Source of the DNA: Roseateles_B sp041913905
Lineage (GTDB): Bacteria > Pseudomonadota > Gammaproteobacteria > Burkholderiales > Burkholderiaceae_C
NCBI GenBank assembly: GCA_041913905.1
Contig: JAYSEK010000003.1
Coordinates: 1-64,000, forward strand
Reading direction: 5' to 3'
DNA length: 64,000 nt
Part shown: positions 23,802 through 33,009 of the stretch, piece by piece
Layout: each line of letters begins with the position of its first letter
Position numbering within the stretch: the stretch's first letter is position 1
Position numbers and translations under genes: made by a program
The notes under the pieces: model-generated
The model's database searches: none
What the model saw: only the letters and a program-made list of their open reading frames with translations
Told to the model about the DNA's origin: nothing

Positions 23802-26035
23802 ACCAGCCCAAGTTCGCCCACCTCTTCACCGGCGAGGCGCCGGACCCCACATCGCACACCGTCGAGGCGTCCAGGTACCGGCTTCTTCTGGTCGATGACG
23901 AGCCGGGCGTCCTCAACGCGCTGCGCCGCGTGTTCCGCCAGGAGCGCTACGAGGTCGTGACCTGCGACAGCCCGACCCAGGCGCTGGAGCTGCTGCAGCA
24001 GCAGGACTTCCAGCTGATGATCTCGGACTACATGATGCCGGGCATGACCGGCGGAGAGCTGCTGCGCCAGGCGCGCAATGTGCGCCCGGACACCATGCGC
24101 ATCATGCTGACCGGCCATGCCGACGTGAACGCGGTGGTGGGCGCCGTCAAGACCGGCGCGGTCTACAAGTTCATCCTCAAGCCCTGGAACGACGACGACC
24201 TGCGCATCACCGTGGCGCTGGCTTTCGAGCAGTACGAGCTGCGCCGCCGCAACCGTGCGCTGCAGCAGGAGAACCAGGCGCGCTCCGCCCAGGTGGACCG
24301 TCTGCTGTCGCGTGCCGACGTGCAGCGCAGCCACCTGGCCGTCTTCCTCAGCAAGAAGGGCCTGCTCAAGGAGGCCCAGCTCCAGGAGTTGCTGCAGTGG
24401 CAGCAGGCGAACAAGGAGGCCGCCAAGGAGTCGCCGCTGCGTGAGATCGTGCAGCGGGGCTGGGCCACGGAGCGGCAGATCTTCGAGCTGCTGGCCCGCG
24501 AAAGCGGGGTGCAGCAGATCAGCCTGGAGGAGGTCCGGATCGAGCCCGGCGTGGCGGCCCTGATTCCGGCGCGCTACTGCCAGCAGCAGCACGTCGTCCC
24601 GGTGCAGCTGAGCGGCCAGGTGCTGACGGTGGCCATGGCCGACCCGCTCGATGGCTCCCTGCTGGAGGATCTGCGCTTCATCACGGGCCTGCGCGTGGTG
24701 CCGGCGTTGGCCTCGTACAAGGCCGTGCAGGACAAGCTCGCCGAGGTCTACCAGCTCAATGGTGCCGACATGAGCGAGCTGGAGGCGGCCTTCGGTGACC
24801 CCTTCGAAGGCGTCGAGATCGTCATCGAAGACGAGCAGCAGACCGTCGAGGAGCTGCTGCGTGGCTCGGACGAGCCGCCGGCGATGCGTCTGGTCAACTG
24901 CATCATCCTGGAGGCGATCCGGCTTGGCGCCTCGGACATCCACATCCATCCGCGCGCCAAGAACGTGATGGTGCGCCTGCGCATCGACGGCGTGCTGGTC
25001 GACAAGATCCAGATCCCCAGCACCATGCACCAGGCCCTGGTGTCGCGCATCAAGATCATGGCCGAGCTCGACATCTCCGAGCGCCGCCGGCCGCAGGACG
25101 GGCGCATCACGGTCAAGACGCCACAGCGCATCGTGGATCTGCGCATTTCGTCCCTGCCCACCATCAATGGCGAAAAGCTCGTGCTGCGCGTGCTGGACCG
25201 CAACTCGGCGGTGCTGAGCCTGGAGCAGCTGGGCTTCGAGGCGGCCGAGCTCGGCGCGTTGCGCTATGCGGCCGAGAAACCCCAGGGCATCGTGCTGGCG
25301 ACCGGACCCACCGGCAGCGGCAAGACGACTACGCTGTACAGCCTGCTGCAGGCCGGGGCCGATGCCGGCAAGAACTACGTGACGATCGAGGATCCCGTCG
25401 AGTACTACCTCGACTCGGCCGGGCAGGTGCTGGTCCGCGAGAAGATCGGGCTGACCTTTCCGCTGGTGCTGCGGGCCATCCTTCGCCAGGATCCGGACGT
25501 GCTGCTGATCGGCGAGATCCGCGACCTGGAAACGGCCGAGGTGTCCTTCCACGCGGCGCTGACCGGTCACCAGGTGTTCTCGACGCTGCACACCAACTCG
25601 GCCTTCGACACCATCGCGCGGCTGTTGGACCTCGGTCTCAAGCCCTTCGTCGTGGCGGCTGCGCTGGAGGCGGTCGTGGCGCAGCGCCTGGTGCGGCGGG
25701 TGTGTCCGGAGTGCCGCGAGCCGGCCGAGCCTGATGCGAAGCTGCTGGCGCGGCTGGGCGGGCGCTTCGCCCAAGGCGACTTGCGCGAGGTCCACCGTGG
25801 CCGGGGCTGCGTCAGCTGCTTCAACAGCGGCTACAAGGGCCGCGTGGGCATCTACGAGGTGCTGCTGATGGACGAGGGCCTGCGTGCGCTGGTGGCCAGG
25901 GGCGCCTCGATGGCTGACCTTGTGCAGTACGCCCGCGAGCACGGGTTCAGCTCCTTGCGCGATGCGGCCTACCAGAAGGTCGCCGCAGGCCTGACCAGCC
26001 CCGACGAGATCATGCGCACGCTGGGCCCGGCCTGA
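23798..26035 (+). CDS. Receiver domain fused to a GspE/PilB-type secretion ATPase
   Basis: 745-aa fusion. The receiver is at about residues 27-145 with phospho-acceptor Asp77 (MISDYMMPGMTGGE). An MshEN/T2SSE-N-like region follows at about 175-320. The first MshEN-type motif is degenerate (HLAVFLSKKGLL: His and Ala where Arg and Gly are usual), so cyclic-di-GMP binding is doubtful. The hexameric ATPase spans about 365-745 with Walker A GPTGSGKTTTLYS, Walker B LLIGEIRDLETAE and a zinc knuckle CPECRE...CVSCFNSGYKGRVG. Known relatives power type II secretion or type IV pilus extension. A phosphorylation-controlled motor is the natural reading but is inference. Confidence 0.92.
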   Translation: MNQPKFAHLFTGEAPDPTSHTVEASRYRLLLVDDEPGVLNALRRVFRQERYEVVTCDSPTQALELLQQQDFQLMISDYMMPGMTGGELLRQARNVRPDTMRIMLTGHADVNAVVGAVKTGAVYKFILKPWNDDDLRITVALAFEQYELRRRNRALQQENQARSAQVDRLLSRADVQRSHLAVFLSKKGLLKEAQLQELLQWQQANKEAAKESPLREIVQRGWATERQIFELLARESGVQQISLEEVRIEPGVAALIPARYCQQQHVVPVQLSGQVLTVAMADPLDGSLLEDLRFITGLRVVPALASYKAVQDKLAEVYQLNGADMSELEAAFGDPFEGVEIVIEDEQQTVEELLRGSDEPPAMRLVNCIILEAIRLGASDIHIHPRAKNVMVRLRIDGVLVDKIQIPSTMHQALVSRIKIMAELDISERRRPQDGRITVKTPQRIVDLRISSLPTINGEKLVLRVLDRNSAVLSLEQLGFEAAELGALRYAAEKPQGIVLATGPTGSGKTTTLYSLLQAGADAGKNYVTIEDPVEYYLDSAGQVLVREKIGLTFPLVLRAILRQDPDVLLIGEIRDLETAEVSFHAALTGHQVFSTLHTNSAFDTIARLLDLGLKPFVVAAALEAVVAQRLVRRVCPECREPAEPDAKLLARLGGRFAQGDLREVHRGRGCVSCFNSGYKGRVGIYEVLLMDEGLRALVARGASMADLVQYAREHGFSSLRDAAYQKVAAGLTSPDEIMRTLGPA

Positions 26036-26053
26036 GCGGCGAGCCCCGGGCCG

Positions 26054-26644
26054 TCATTCGGCCAGCAGCCGCTGCAGCGCATCCCGGTCGCCGCGCTCGC
26101 TGCGTCCGCGCGCATCCAGCCGCAGCGCACCGCGCAGGTCGTCGTGATCCAGGATGGAGAGCACCAGCGTGGCCGGCTCGCCCAAGGCCCTGCAGGGCAC
26201 GTTGAAGCACAGCTGGGCAATGGGGCCGCGCGGGCCCGAGGCCTCGCCGACCTCGTAGTCCACGCGCTGATTGATCAGCGCGATTTCGGCGGACTTGCTG
26301 TCATCGCAATAGAGCTGCAGATGGATGTTGGACAGCCGGGTGGCCGTGCCGCGCCAGACCGCACCGCACAGATGCGGGCGGAACTCGGCCAGGCGCTCCA
26401 TCCACTGGGCGGCCACTTCGCGCAGCGCGCGCAGTTCGGCGGGCTGGGTGTCGGCGTGGTAGAGGGCGATGTGCTCGCGCACGGCGTCCTCGAGCTCGTC
26501 GTTGTCCGGCAGCGCCACGCGGGGAGACAGGCCCAGCTGCTTGACGGCACGCCGCTTGGCAGGGCCGTACTCCATGCCTTCGTCGACGACGAGACGGGCC
26601 GCCGTGGTGGCGATTTCGGCGCTGATGCGGGGATCACTGGGCAT
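26054..26644 (-). CDS. Conserved protein of unknown function
   Basis: 196 aa, no signal or membrane segment. The central part (GTATRLSNIHLQLYCDDSKS, then AEIALINQRVDYE) has a nucleotidyltransferase-like look, but I cannot identify catalytic residues with confidence. Its start is 2 bp after the mtgA stop, so it is the last gene of the TonB-like, aroE, mtgA run. Function unknown. Confidence 0.75.
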   Translation of the reverse strand: MPSDPRISAEIATTAARLVVDEGMEYGPAKRRAVKQLGLSPRVALPDNDELEDAVREHIALYHADTQPAELRALREVAAQWMERLAEFRPHLCGAVWRGTATRLSNIHLQLYCDDSKSAEIALINQRVDYEVGEASGPRGPIAQLCFNVPCRALGEPATLVLSILDHDDLRGALRLDARGRSERGDRDALQRLLAE

Positions 26645-26646
26645 GG

Positions 26647-27405
26647 TCAGGGAAGGGCGGCTGCGCCCATGCGGGCTTCAATGGTGGCGGCGCGCCCGAG
26701 CACGTAGGCGGAGCCGGGGCGCTTCTCGAAACGCTTGGGCGCCGGCAGCATCACCGCCAGGCGGGCGGCCTGCCAGGGCGCGAGCTGCGCGGCGTCGACA
26801 CGGAAATAATGCCTGGCCGCAGCCTGGGCGCCGAAAACCCCTTCGCCCCATTCGACGTTGTTGAGATAGATCTCCAGGATGCGCTGCTTGGACAGCAGCG
26901 CTTCCAGCATGAAGGTCAGCACGAATTCCTGGCCCTTGCGCAGCAGCTGGCGCTCGCCGCTGAGGAAGAGGTTCTTGGCCAGCTGCTGCGTGATGGTGGA
27001 GCCGCCGACGATCTTGGCCGGGGGGGCGGGCCGGCCGCCATCCTTGGGCGCTGCCTTGGACGCTGCCTTGGCGCGCTTGTCGGCCCGGGCCTGCTCGCGC
27101 TGGTTCTTGTCCCAGGCCTTTTCCAGGGCATCCCAGTCGACGCCGCCGTGCTCGGAAAAACCGGCGTCCTCGCTGGCGATCACGGCGCGCTTCAGATGCG
27201 CGGACAGGCGGGCGTCGGGCACCCAGTCCTGGCTCCAGGCCACCTCGTGCTTCTCGACGGCCAGGCGGCGGATTTCCGAACGCTGGAAGCTGGTCGACTG
27301 CGGATCCAGCACCGTCATCAGTGCGATGCGGGCCAGGAAGTAGAGCTGCAGGGACAGCAGTCCCAGTGCCAACAGGGCCAGCAGGCGCAAGGGCAGGCGC
27401 CACAT
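26647..27405 (-). CDS. mtgA: Monofunctional peptidoglycan glycosyltransferase MtgA
   Basis: Membrane-anchored GT51 enzyme that polymerises glycan strands from lipid II. 252 aa with an N-terminal transmembrane anchor. The motifs are EDAGFSEHGGVDWDAL (catalytic Glu), GGSTITQQLAKNLFLSG, and EALLSKQRILEIYLNNVEWGEGVFG. An unusual Lys/Ala/Arg-rich insert of about 30 residues (KNQREQARADKRAK onward) lies between the first two motifs. It is 3 bp after aroE. Confidence 0.96.
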   Translation of the reverse strand: MWRLPLRLLALLALGLLSLQLYFLARIALMTVLDPQSTSFQRSEIRRLAVEKHEVAWSQDWVPDARLSAHLKRAVIASEDAGFSEHGGVDWDALEKAWDKNQREQARADKRAKAASKAAPKDGGRPAPPAKIVGGSTITQQLAKNLFLSGERQLLRKGQEFVLTFMLEALLSKQRILEIYLNNVEWGEGVFGAQAAARHYFRVDAAQLAPWQAARLAVMLPAPKRFEKRPGSAYVLGRAATIEARMGAAALP

Positions 27406-27408
27406 GGC

Positions 27409-28254
27409 TCAGTCCTTTGCGCTTTGGCGCTGGCGGAGCTCGGCCAGCACCGCGCCGGTGTCCGGGCGGACGCCCCGCCAGGCCTGGAAGGCCTCGGCCG
27501 CCTGCTCGACCAGCATGCCCAGGCCGTCGCGAGGCCGTGCGCCCTGGGCGCTGACCCAGTCCAGGAAGCCCTGGGCGGCGGGGCCGTACATCATGTCCAC
27601 GCCGAGCCCGCCGGCACGCAAGACCTGACCCCGCACGGGCACGCCGGCGCCGGACAGGCTGGCGCTGGTGCCGTTGACCAGCACGTCGAAGCGGCATTCA
27701 GGCAGGTCGTCTGGCAGGCTGGCCTGCAGGCGTACGCCATGATCCTCGGCCCAGCGGGCATGGCTGCCCACCAGGGCCAGGGCCTTGTCGGCGCTGCGGT
27801 TGGCCAGCACCAGTTCGGCGGGCCGGGCCGCGATCAGGCTGCCCAGCACGCCGGCCGAGGCGCCGCCCGCGCCCAGCAGCAGCACGCGCAGGCCGGCGAG
27901 CGGCTGGCCGGCGTTGAGCTCGATGTCTCGCACCAGACCGATGCCATCGGTGTTGTCGCCCCACCAGCCCTGCGCGTCAAAACGCAGCGTGTTGACAGCG
28001 CCAGCCAGCTCGGCGCGGGGGCTGCGGTGGCTTGCCGCGGCGAAAGCCTCGAACTTGAAAGGCACGGTGACGTTGCAGCCCTTGGCGCCGCTGGCCGCAA
28101 AGGCCTGCACGGTCGGCAGGAAGGCATCCAGCGGACACAGCAGGCGTCCGTAGGCCATGTCCTGGCCCGTCTGGGCGGCGAACAGCGCGTGGATGAGCGG
28201 CGACTGGCTGTGCGCAACGGGGTTGCCGGCCACCGCGTAGCGGTCGGGATTCAT
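27409..28254 (-). CDS. aroE: Shikimate dehydrogenase
   Basis: NADPH-dependent reduction of 3-dehydroshikimate to shikimate. 281 aa. Substrate site NPVAHSQSPLIHALFA; catalytic Lys in NVTVPFKFEA; NADP site LLLGAGGASAGVLG; NGTSA and VVDMMYGP-like block (GVDMMYGPAAQGFL). The start overlaps the stop of the TonB-like gene as ATGA, so the two are translationally coupled. Confidence 0.96.
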   Translation of the reverse strand: MNPDRYAVAGNPVAHSQSPLIHALFAAQTGQDMAYGRLLCPLDAFLPTVQAFAASGAKGCNVTVPFKFEAFAAASHRSPRAELAGAVNTLRFDAQGWWGDNTDGIGLVRDIELNAGQPLAGLRVLLLGAGGASAGVLGSLIAARPAELVLANRSADKALALVGSHARWAEDHGVRLQASLPDDLPECRFDVLVNGTSASLSGAGVPVRGQVLRAGGLGVDMMYGPAAQGFLDWVSAQGARPRDGLGMLVEQAAEAFQAWRGVRPDTGAVLAELRQRQSAKD

Positions 28255-29111
28255 AGCTGTTCCGTCACGGTGGCCTCCAGCCCATCCTCGCGGGTGAACT
28301 TGAAGCGGGTGGTGATGACCAGCACCTCGGCGCTCTTGCGCATCTCGGCGTTGAAGTCGCCAAAGGGCTGGCAGGCATGGACGATGGCGACGGCGCGCTT
28401 ATCCAGCTGCGGGTTGCCCGAGCCTTGCACGATCTCGGTGTCCACCAGCCGGCCTTTAAAGTCCACGTGGATGTTCATGATCAGCTCGCCATAGAGCTTG
28501 CGGCCGCGGTAGGTGGGGAAGTCGCGGGTGCCGCGCTCCTCGATGCGGCGGCGCAGGGTGTCGTAGTACTGCGCGTAGACCACCTCGCGCGTGGCCGGAC
28601 TCACGTAGCGCTTGCGGGGGCGGGCGTTTTCGTCGTTGACCCGTTTTTCGATCTCGGCCAGCAGCTGTACCAGCTGGCGCCGCTTCTCGGCCTGCTCGCG
28701 GGCCTGCGGACTGCCGCGCTCGCGCCGGGGGTCCGGTGGCGGCAGCAGGGCCAGCTCGCGGCGCACCTGCGCCAGCAGTTGCTGCTGGACTTCCTGCAGT
28801 TTGGCGATCTGGGCGCGCTGGGTCTCGGTGTTGTCGCCCAGCTCCATGCGCGGCGAGGGCGCCAGCGGCGAGGTCGCGCGCTTCTGGCGGGCCGATTCGC
28901 CGCCGCCGGCCAGGTTGGCCTGGGCCAGCGCCTTGGCCTCGGCGGGTGCATCCTTGCTGCGCGCATTGACCAGCACCACCTCCAGCGGCGTGTCCTGGAA
29001 CAGGCGCTGGAAGCGCTCCGGATCGGCGATCTTCAGCGCCAGCAGCACCAGGTGCAGGCCCAGCGAGACGATCAGGGCGAGATGAAGCGGCTGGATCTTG
29101 CGAGGCAGCAT
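28251..29111 (-). CDS. TonB C-terminal-domain membrane protein
   Basis: 286 aa: one N-terminal transmembrane helix (LALIVSLGLHLVLLALKI), a long charged and coiled-coil-like periplasmic segment, and a TonB-type C-terminal domain (YGELIMNIHVDFKGRLVDTE, then KRAVAIVHACQPFG). Such proteins transmit proton-motive force to outer-membrane receptors, though some paralogs act in envelope integrity. No exbB/exbD is adjacent. It lies between the RNB-nuclease gene and aroE. Confidence 0.88.
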   Translation of the reverse strand: MLPRKIQPLHLALIVSLGLHLVLLALKIADPERFQRLFQDTPLEVVLVNARSKDAPAEAKALAQANLAGGGESARQKRATSPLAPSPRMELGDNTETQRAQIAKLQEVQQQLLAQVRRELALLPPPDPRRERGSPQAREQAEKRRQLVQLLAEIEKRVNDENARPRKRYVSPATREVVYAQYYDTLRRRIEERGTRDFPTYRGRKLYGELIMNIHVDFKGRLVDTEIVQGSGNPQLDKRAVAIVHACQPFGDFNAEMRKSAEVLVITTRFKFTREDGLEATVTEQL

Positions 29112-29127
29112 GGCGGTGACGGCCGGC

Positions 29128-31170
29128 TCAGGCGGCGGCAGGGGCGGCCGGAGCTTCGGGCGCGCCGTCCGCGTCGTTGACGTCGATGGCCAGGGTCAGC
29201 GGACCGCTGCCGGCGGCTTCTTCGTCCTCGTCCAGGCTTTCCGCGTCGTCCGGCGCCTGGGCCTCGTCCAGGCGCTCGATCAGCGAGGCGTGCAGATCCA
29301 GGGTCATCTCGTCGATACCGGTGATGCGCACCCGCACGTGGCTGCCGCGCGCCAGGCCTTCGCAGCCCAGGGCCTTGAAGACCAGGGGCAGGGTGTCGGC
29401 ACGCACCAGGCCGTCCTTCATCACCGAGGCGGTGAGCTCATGGATGGCGTTTTGCTGCAGGTAGCGCAGGGTCCAGTAGCGCTCGATGCCCGACTGGAAG
29501 CCGTTGTAGGCCGTGTAGGCGGCATCGAAGCCCGAGATGATGGAGAAGAGCTGCGCGTCCTTGGGCTTGAAGGGCGCGACCAGGGCTGCGGTGCGGCCAT
29601 GGCGGGCGCAGGCGATGATCTGCCACTGGTTGACCAGGTCGGTGTAGCGGCGCAGCGGCGAGGTGGCCCAGGTGTACTGCGCCACGCCCATGCCGGCATG
29701 CGGCAGGGCCTTGGTGCCCATGCGCACCTTGACGCCCGGCGCGAGGCTGGCCTGGCTGCGGTAGATGCCGGGCAGGCCCAGTTCGTTTAGCCAGCCGCCC
29801 CAGCTGCTGTTGGCCAGGATCATGGCCTCGGCCACGATGAGGTCCAGCGGTGCGCCGCGCTGGCGGGTCCCGATGCTGACGGTCTCGCTGCCATCGGGTT
29901 CGCGTTCGCCGTTGCTGTCCAGGCGGAAGGTGTAGTCCGGACGGTTGAAGGTCTCGGGCTTGCCGCGCACGATCTCGCGCTGCGCCTTCAGATGCTTGGC
30001 GAGGCGGAAGCAGAAGCGCAGCTCCGCACCGAAGGCATAGTCCGCCGGCGCCTCGCCGGTCAGCGAGGCCTCGGTGACGGTGGCGTCCAGCTTGTCATGG
30101 CGCAGGTTGGCGGCGATGGGCACGCGCTCCAGCTTCGTCTCGCGGCTGCGGATCTCCAGCGTGGCTTCGTCCATCGTGACGTAGAGCGAGACCGCCGGGC
30201 AGTCGCGCCCTTCGGCCAGGGTGTAGTGCTGCACCACCTCGTCCGGCAGCATGGTCAGCTTCCAGCCCGGCATGTAGACGGTGGAGAGGCGCTCGCGGGC
30301 GACCTTGTCCACCGGCGAGTCCGGCTGGATGGCCAGGCCCGGCGCTGCGATGTGGATGCCGAAGATGATGGTGCCGCTGCCCAGGCCCTGCACCGAGAGG
30401 GCGTCGTCGATCTCGGTGGTGGCCGAATCGTCGATGGAGAAAGCCTGCACGGGTGCCAGCGGCAGCTCGTCGGTGATCTGCGGCGCGGTGAGCGGCGGGA
30501 AGCCGGTGCCCTTTGGGAAGTTCTCGAACAGGAAGCGCTTCCAGTGGAACTGGTAGGGGCTGCTGATGGCGCCGGCGCTCTTGAGCAGCTCCAGCGGGGC
30601 CTGCTGCGAGCGCTTGGCGGCCTCCACCACGGCCTTGTACTCGGGGCCGTTCTTGTCGGGCTTGAACAGCACCTTGTAGATCTGCTCGCGGATGGCGGCC
30701 GGGCATTGGCCGGCGATCAGCTCCTCGGCCCAGGTCTCGATCTGCAGCGCCTGCTGGCGCTTGCGCTCGATGCCCAGCAAGGCGGCCTTGACCTGCTCCT
30801 CGGGCGCCTTCTTGAACTGGCCCTTGCCCATGCGCCGGAAGTAGTGTGGTGCTTCGTACAGGCGGAACAGGGCGGCCGCCAGTTGGGTCACGCCGGCCTT
30901 GGCGTCGAAATAGTCACGTGCGAGGTCGGCAAAGCCGAATTCACCCTCGGGGGCGAACTCCCAGGCCAGGTCCAGGTCGATCTCCTGCGCCAGGGCCTGG
31001 CCCTCGGCCAGCAGCTCGCCCGGCGCGGGCTTGTCGAACTTGAGCAGCACGTTGGCTGCCTTCACTTTGACGCGCTTGCCCGAGTCCAGCTCGATCTGCA
31101 TCGAGCTTTCCGCTTCGGACATCACACGGCCGGCGAGGAATTTTCCGGCGTCATCGAACAGGGCAAACAT
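29128..31170 (-). CDS. RNB-domain exoribonuclease (RNase II family)
   Basis: 680 aa from MFALFDDAGK. The central RNB domain has IDDSATTEIDDALSV: acidic residues Asp247, Glu253, Asp255 and Asp256, where RNase II has Asp at all four. A degenerate S1-like domain (VRVRITGIDEMTLDL) and an acidic Ala-rich tail end the protein. It is shorter than RNase R and lacks clear cold-shock domains. The Asp-to-Glu change is conservative, and I cannot tell whether it is common in this subgroup. Longer upstream frames are antisense shadows of the neighbouring region. Confidence 0.9.
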   Translation of the reverse strand: MFALFDDAGKFLAGRVMSEAESSMQIELDSGKRVKVKAANVLLKFDKPAPGELLAEGQALAQEIDLDLAWEFAPEGEFGFADLARDYFDAKAGVTQLAAALFRLYEAPHYFRRMGKGQFKKAPEEQVKAALLGIERKRQQALQIETWAEELIAGQCPAAIREQIYKVLFKPDKNGPEYKAVVEAAKRSQQAPLELLKSAGAISSPYQFHWKRFLFENFPKGTGFPPLTAPQITDELPLAPVQAFSIDDSATTEIDDALSVQGLGSGTIIFGIHIAAPGLAIQPDSPVDKVARERLSTVYMPGWKLTMLPDEVVQHYTLAEGRDCPAVSLYVTMDEATLEIRSRETKLERVPIAANLRHDKLDATVTEASLTGEAPADYAFGAELRFCFRLAKHLKAQREIVRGKPETFNRPDYTFRLDSNGEREPDGSETVSIGTRQRGAPLDLIVAEAMILANSSWGGWLNELGLPGIYRSQASLAPGVKVRMGTKALPHAGMGVAQYTWATSPLRRYTDLVNQWQIIACARHGRTAALVAPFKPKDAQLFSIISGFDAAYTAYNGFQSGIERYWTLRYLQQNAIHELTASVMKDGLVRADTLPLVFKALGCEGLARGSHVRVRITGIDEMTLDLHASLIERLDEAQAPDDAESLDEDEEAAGSGPLTLAIDVNDADGAPEAPAAPAAA

Positions 31171-31416
31171 AGGGTGCGCATTGTCGCCGAAGTGGGGCGG
31201 CGCCTGGCGCGGGTCGGCGTCGGCGCAGATGGCCCCTCGAAAACGGTGCACCGCAGACGCGGCGCGGGAGCGGTCAGAGCGCCAGGGCAGGTGCCGCATG
31301 AAGAGGCTGTCGAGCGCTCCAGCAAGGATGCGTTCTTGACGGCGTGTGCCGCGCCAGCGGCACGGCGGGTGGCCGATATCATCCAATGCGCCCCTGTCCG
31401 AGGCCTTGGGAACGCC

Positions 31417-33009
31417 ATGATCCGTCTTCTTCGTTTGCTCTTGCCTTTGCTGCTGCTGTGGATGCCGACCTGGGGCATCTTCCTGACAGACTTGCCGCGG
31501 CCTGCGGGTGAGTCTCTGGCGATTCTTGCCATGGGCCTGTTCGTGGTTGTGGCTCCCTTGGCCGTTTTGCGTCGCTGGCGTCTGGCGTACCAGCTGTGGT
31601 GGCCCTTGCTGCCGCTGTTGCCGGTGCATCTGTACATCTGCTGGCGCTATCGCAGCGTGCCCGGCGACGCCTTGGTGTCCGCGCTGCTGGACACCACGCC
31701 GGTCGAATTCCTGCGCGTCGCCCAGGCTTTCGGCGCCTGGTGGCTGCTGGTGCCTGTCGTGCTGGTCTTGTACGCGCTGGCCTTGCGCTGGGTGCCGCGG
31801 GAGGTGCGCATCTCACCCGCGGCGAGCAAGACGCTGGTTTTGGGCTTGTTGACTTATGCCTTGGTCGGTCTGTCCGCGCGGCAGGTATTCGAGGACGCCA
31901 ATGGCTTGCCGCCGCTTTTCGAGGCCAGCAGCGCAGCGCAGGCTTTCCCGCTCAGCTGGGGCTTGGCGCTTGAGCGCAGCTGGGAGGCCCGCCGCGCGCA
32001 GCAGACGGCGCAAGGGGCCAACGGGCGGCCGCAGGCGCCCGAGGAAGCGATGCTGGTCGTACTGGTCATCGGTGAGACGGTCAGGCCCGACCACATGAGC
32101 GTTTATGGTTACGAACGGGCAACCACGCCGTGGCTGCAGGCGCAACGCGCGCAATGGCTGGTGTACGAGGATGCGGCGTCGACAGCGCAATGGACTGCGG
32201 TCGCCGTGCCCTCCATCGTGACGAGGCAGCAGCGCGACAAGACCGTGAACCTGCTGAAGGTCTTCCGCGAAGGGGGCTTTCAGACGGCCTGGTTCTCCAA
32301 CCAGAACCGTGCCGATTTCGCGCTTGCCGCGGACCTCTCGAATTTCCCCGACAGCGATGTGGACCTCTACTATCGGCAAGACGAGGCCATGCTCCCCCTG
32401 GCGGCCAGCCATATCAACCAAGGAGCCCGAAGGCAGTTGCTGGTGCTGCATATGCGCGGCAGCCACTACCCTTACGACCTGGCATATCGCGCCGACGCCC
32501 GTCGGTTTCGACCGACCATGAGCGAAGCCGGGGTCGCGATGCCGCCGTCTTCAAAACACCGAGCGGCTGTGGTGAATTCCTATGACAACACCATCGTGGC
32601 GCTGGACAGGTTTCTTGAGCGTCTGATCCTGATGCTGCAGGCCCAGGCTCGCCCGGTCTTCCTCATGTACACCTCCGACCATGGGGAGAATCTGCTGGAC
32701 GACGAGCGCGAGTTGTTCATGCACGCGCTGCCTCAGGCCAGTCGCTACGATCTGCGCGTGCCTTTGCTGTTCTGGGCCAATGCAGCCTACTGCGAACGGT
32801 GGCAGGACAAATGCGCAGCGCTGCGTGCACACAGAAAGCATCCCGTCAGCCACACGAATGCGTTTCCTACCTTGCTGGATGTTGCCGCCATCGCGTGGGA
32901 CGGCGCTGATGATGCTGCCAGCCTGACCAGTTGGAGATTTCATCCCCAGGAACGCATGACGCTGGACAGCCTGGGCCATCCCGCAAAGCCCGTCGTAGAG
33001 GTGCAATGA
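31417..33009 (+). CDS. EptA-like phosphoethanolamine transferase (sulfatase fold)
   Basis: 530-aa inner-membrane enzyme. Four or five transmembrane helices lie within residues 1-155, followed by a periplasmic alkaline-phosphatase/sulfatase-type domain. The nucleophile is Thr221 in VIGETVRPDHMSVYGY. A second metal site is in YTSDHGENLLDD. Relatives (EptA, PmrC, CptA, OpgE) move phosphoethanolamine from phosphatidylethanolamine to lipid A or other glycans. The acceptor here is unknown, and no pmrAB-like regulator is adjacent. The start is the ATG at 31417; the open frame far upstream is antisense to the RNB gene. Confidence 0.9.
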   Translation: MIRLLRLLLPLLLLWMPTWGIFLTDLPRPAGESLAILAMGLFVVVAPLAVLRRWRLAYQLWWPLLPLLPVHLYICWRYRSVPGDALVSALLDTTPVEFLRVAQAFGAWWLLVPVVLVLYALALRWVPREVRISPAASKTLVLGLLTYALVGLSARQVFEDANGLPPLFEASSAAQAFPLSWGLALERSWEARRAQQTAQGANGRPQAPEEAMLVVLVIGETVRPDHMSVYGYERATTPWLQAQRAQWLVYEDAASTAQWTAVAVPSIVTRQQRDKTVNLLKVFREGGFQTAWFSNQNRADFALAADLSNFPDSDVDLYYRQDEAMLPLAASHINQGARRQLLVLHMRGSHYPYDLAYRADARRFRPTMSEAGVAMPPSSKHRAAVVNSYDNTIVALDRFLERLILMLQAQARPVFLMYTSDHGENLLDDERELFMHALPQASRYDLRVPLLFWANAAYCERWQDKCAALRAHRKHPVSHTNAFPTLLDVAAIAWDGADDAASLTSWRFHPQERMTLDSLGHPAKPVVEVQ

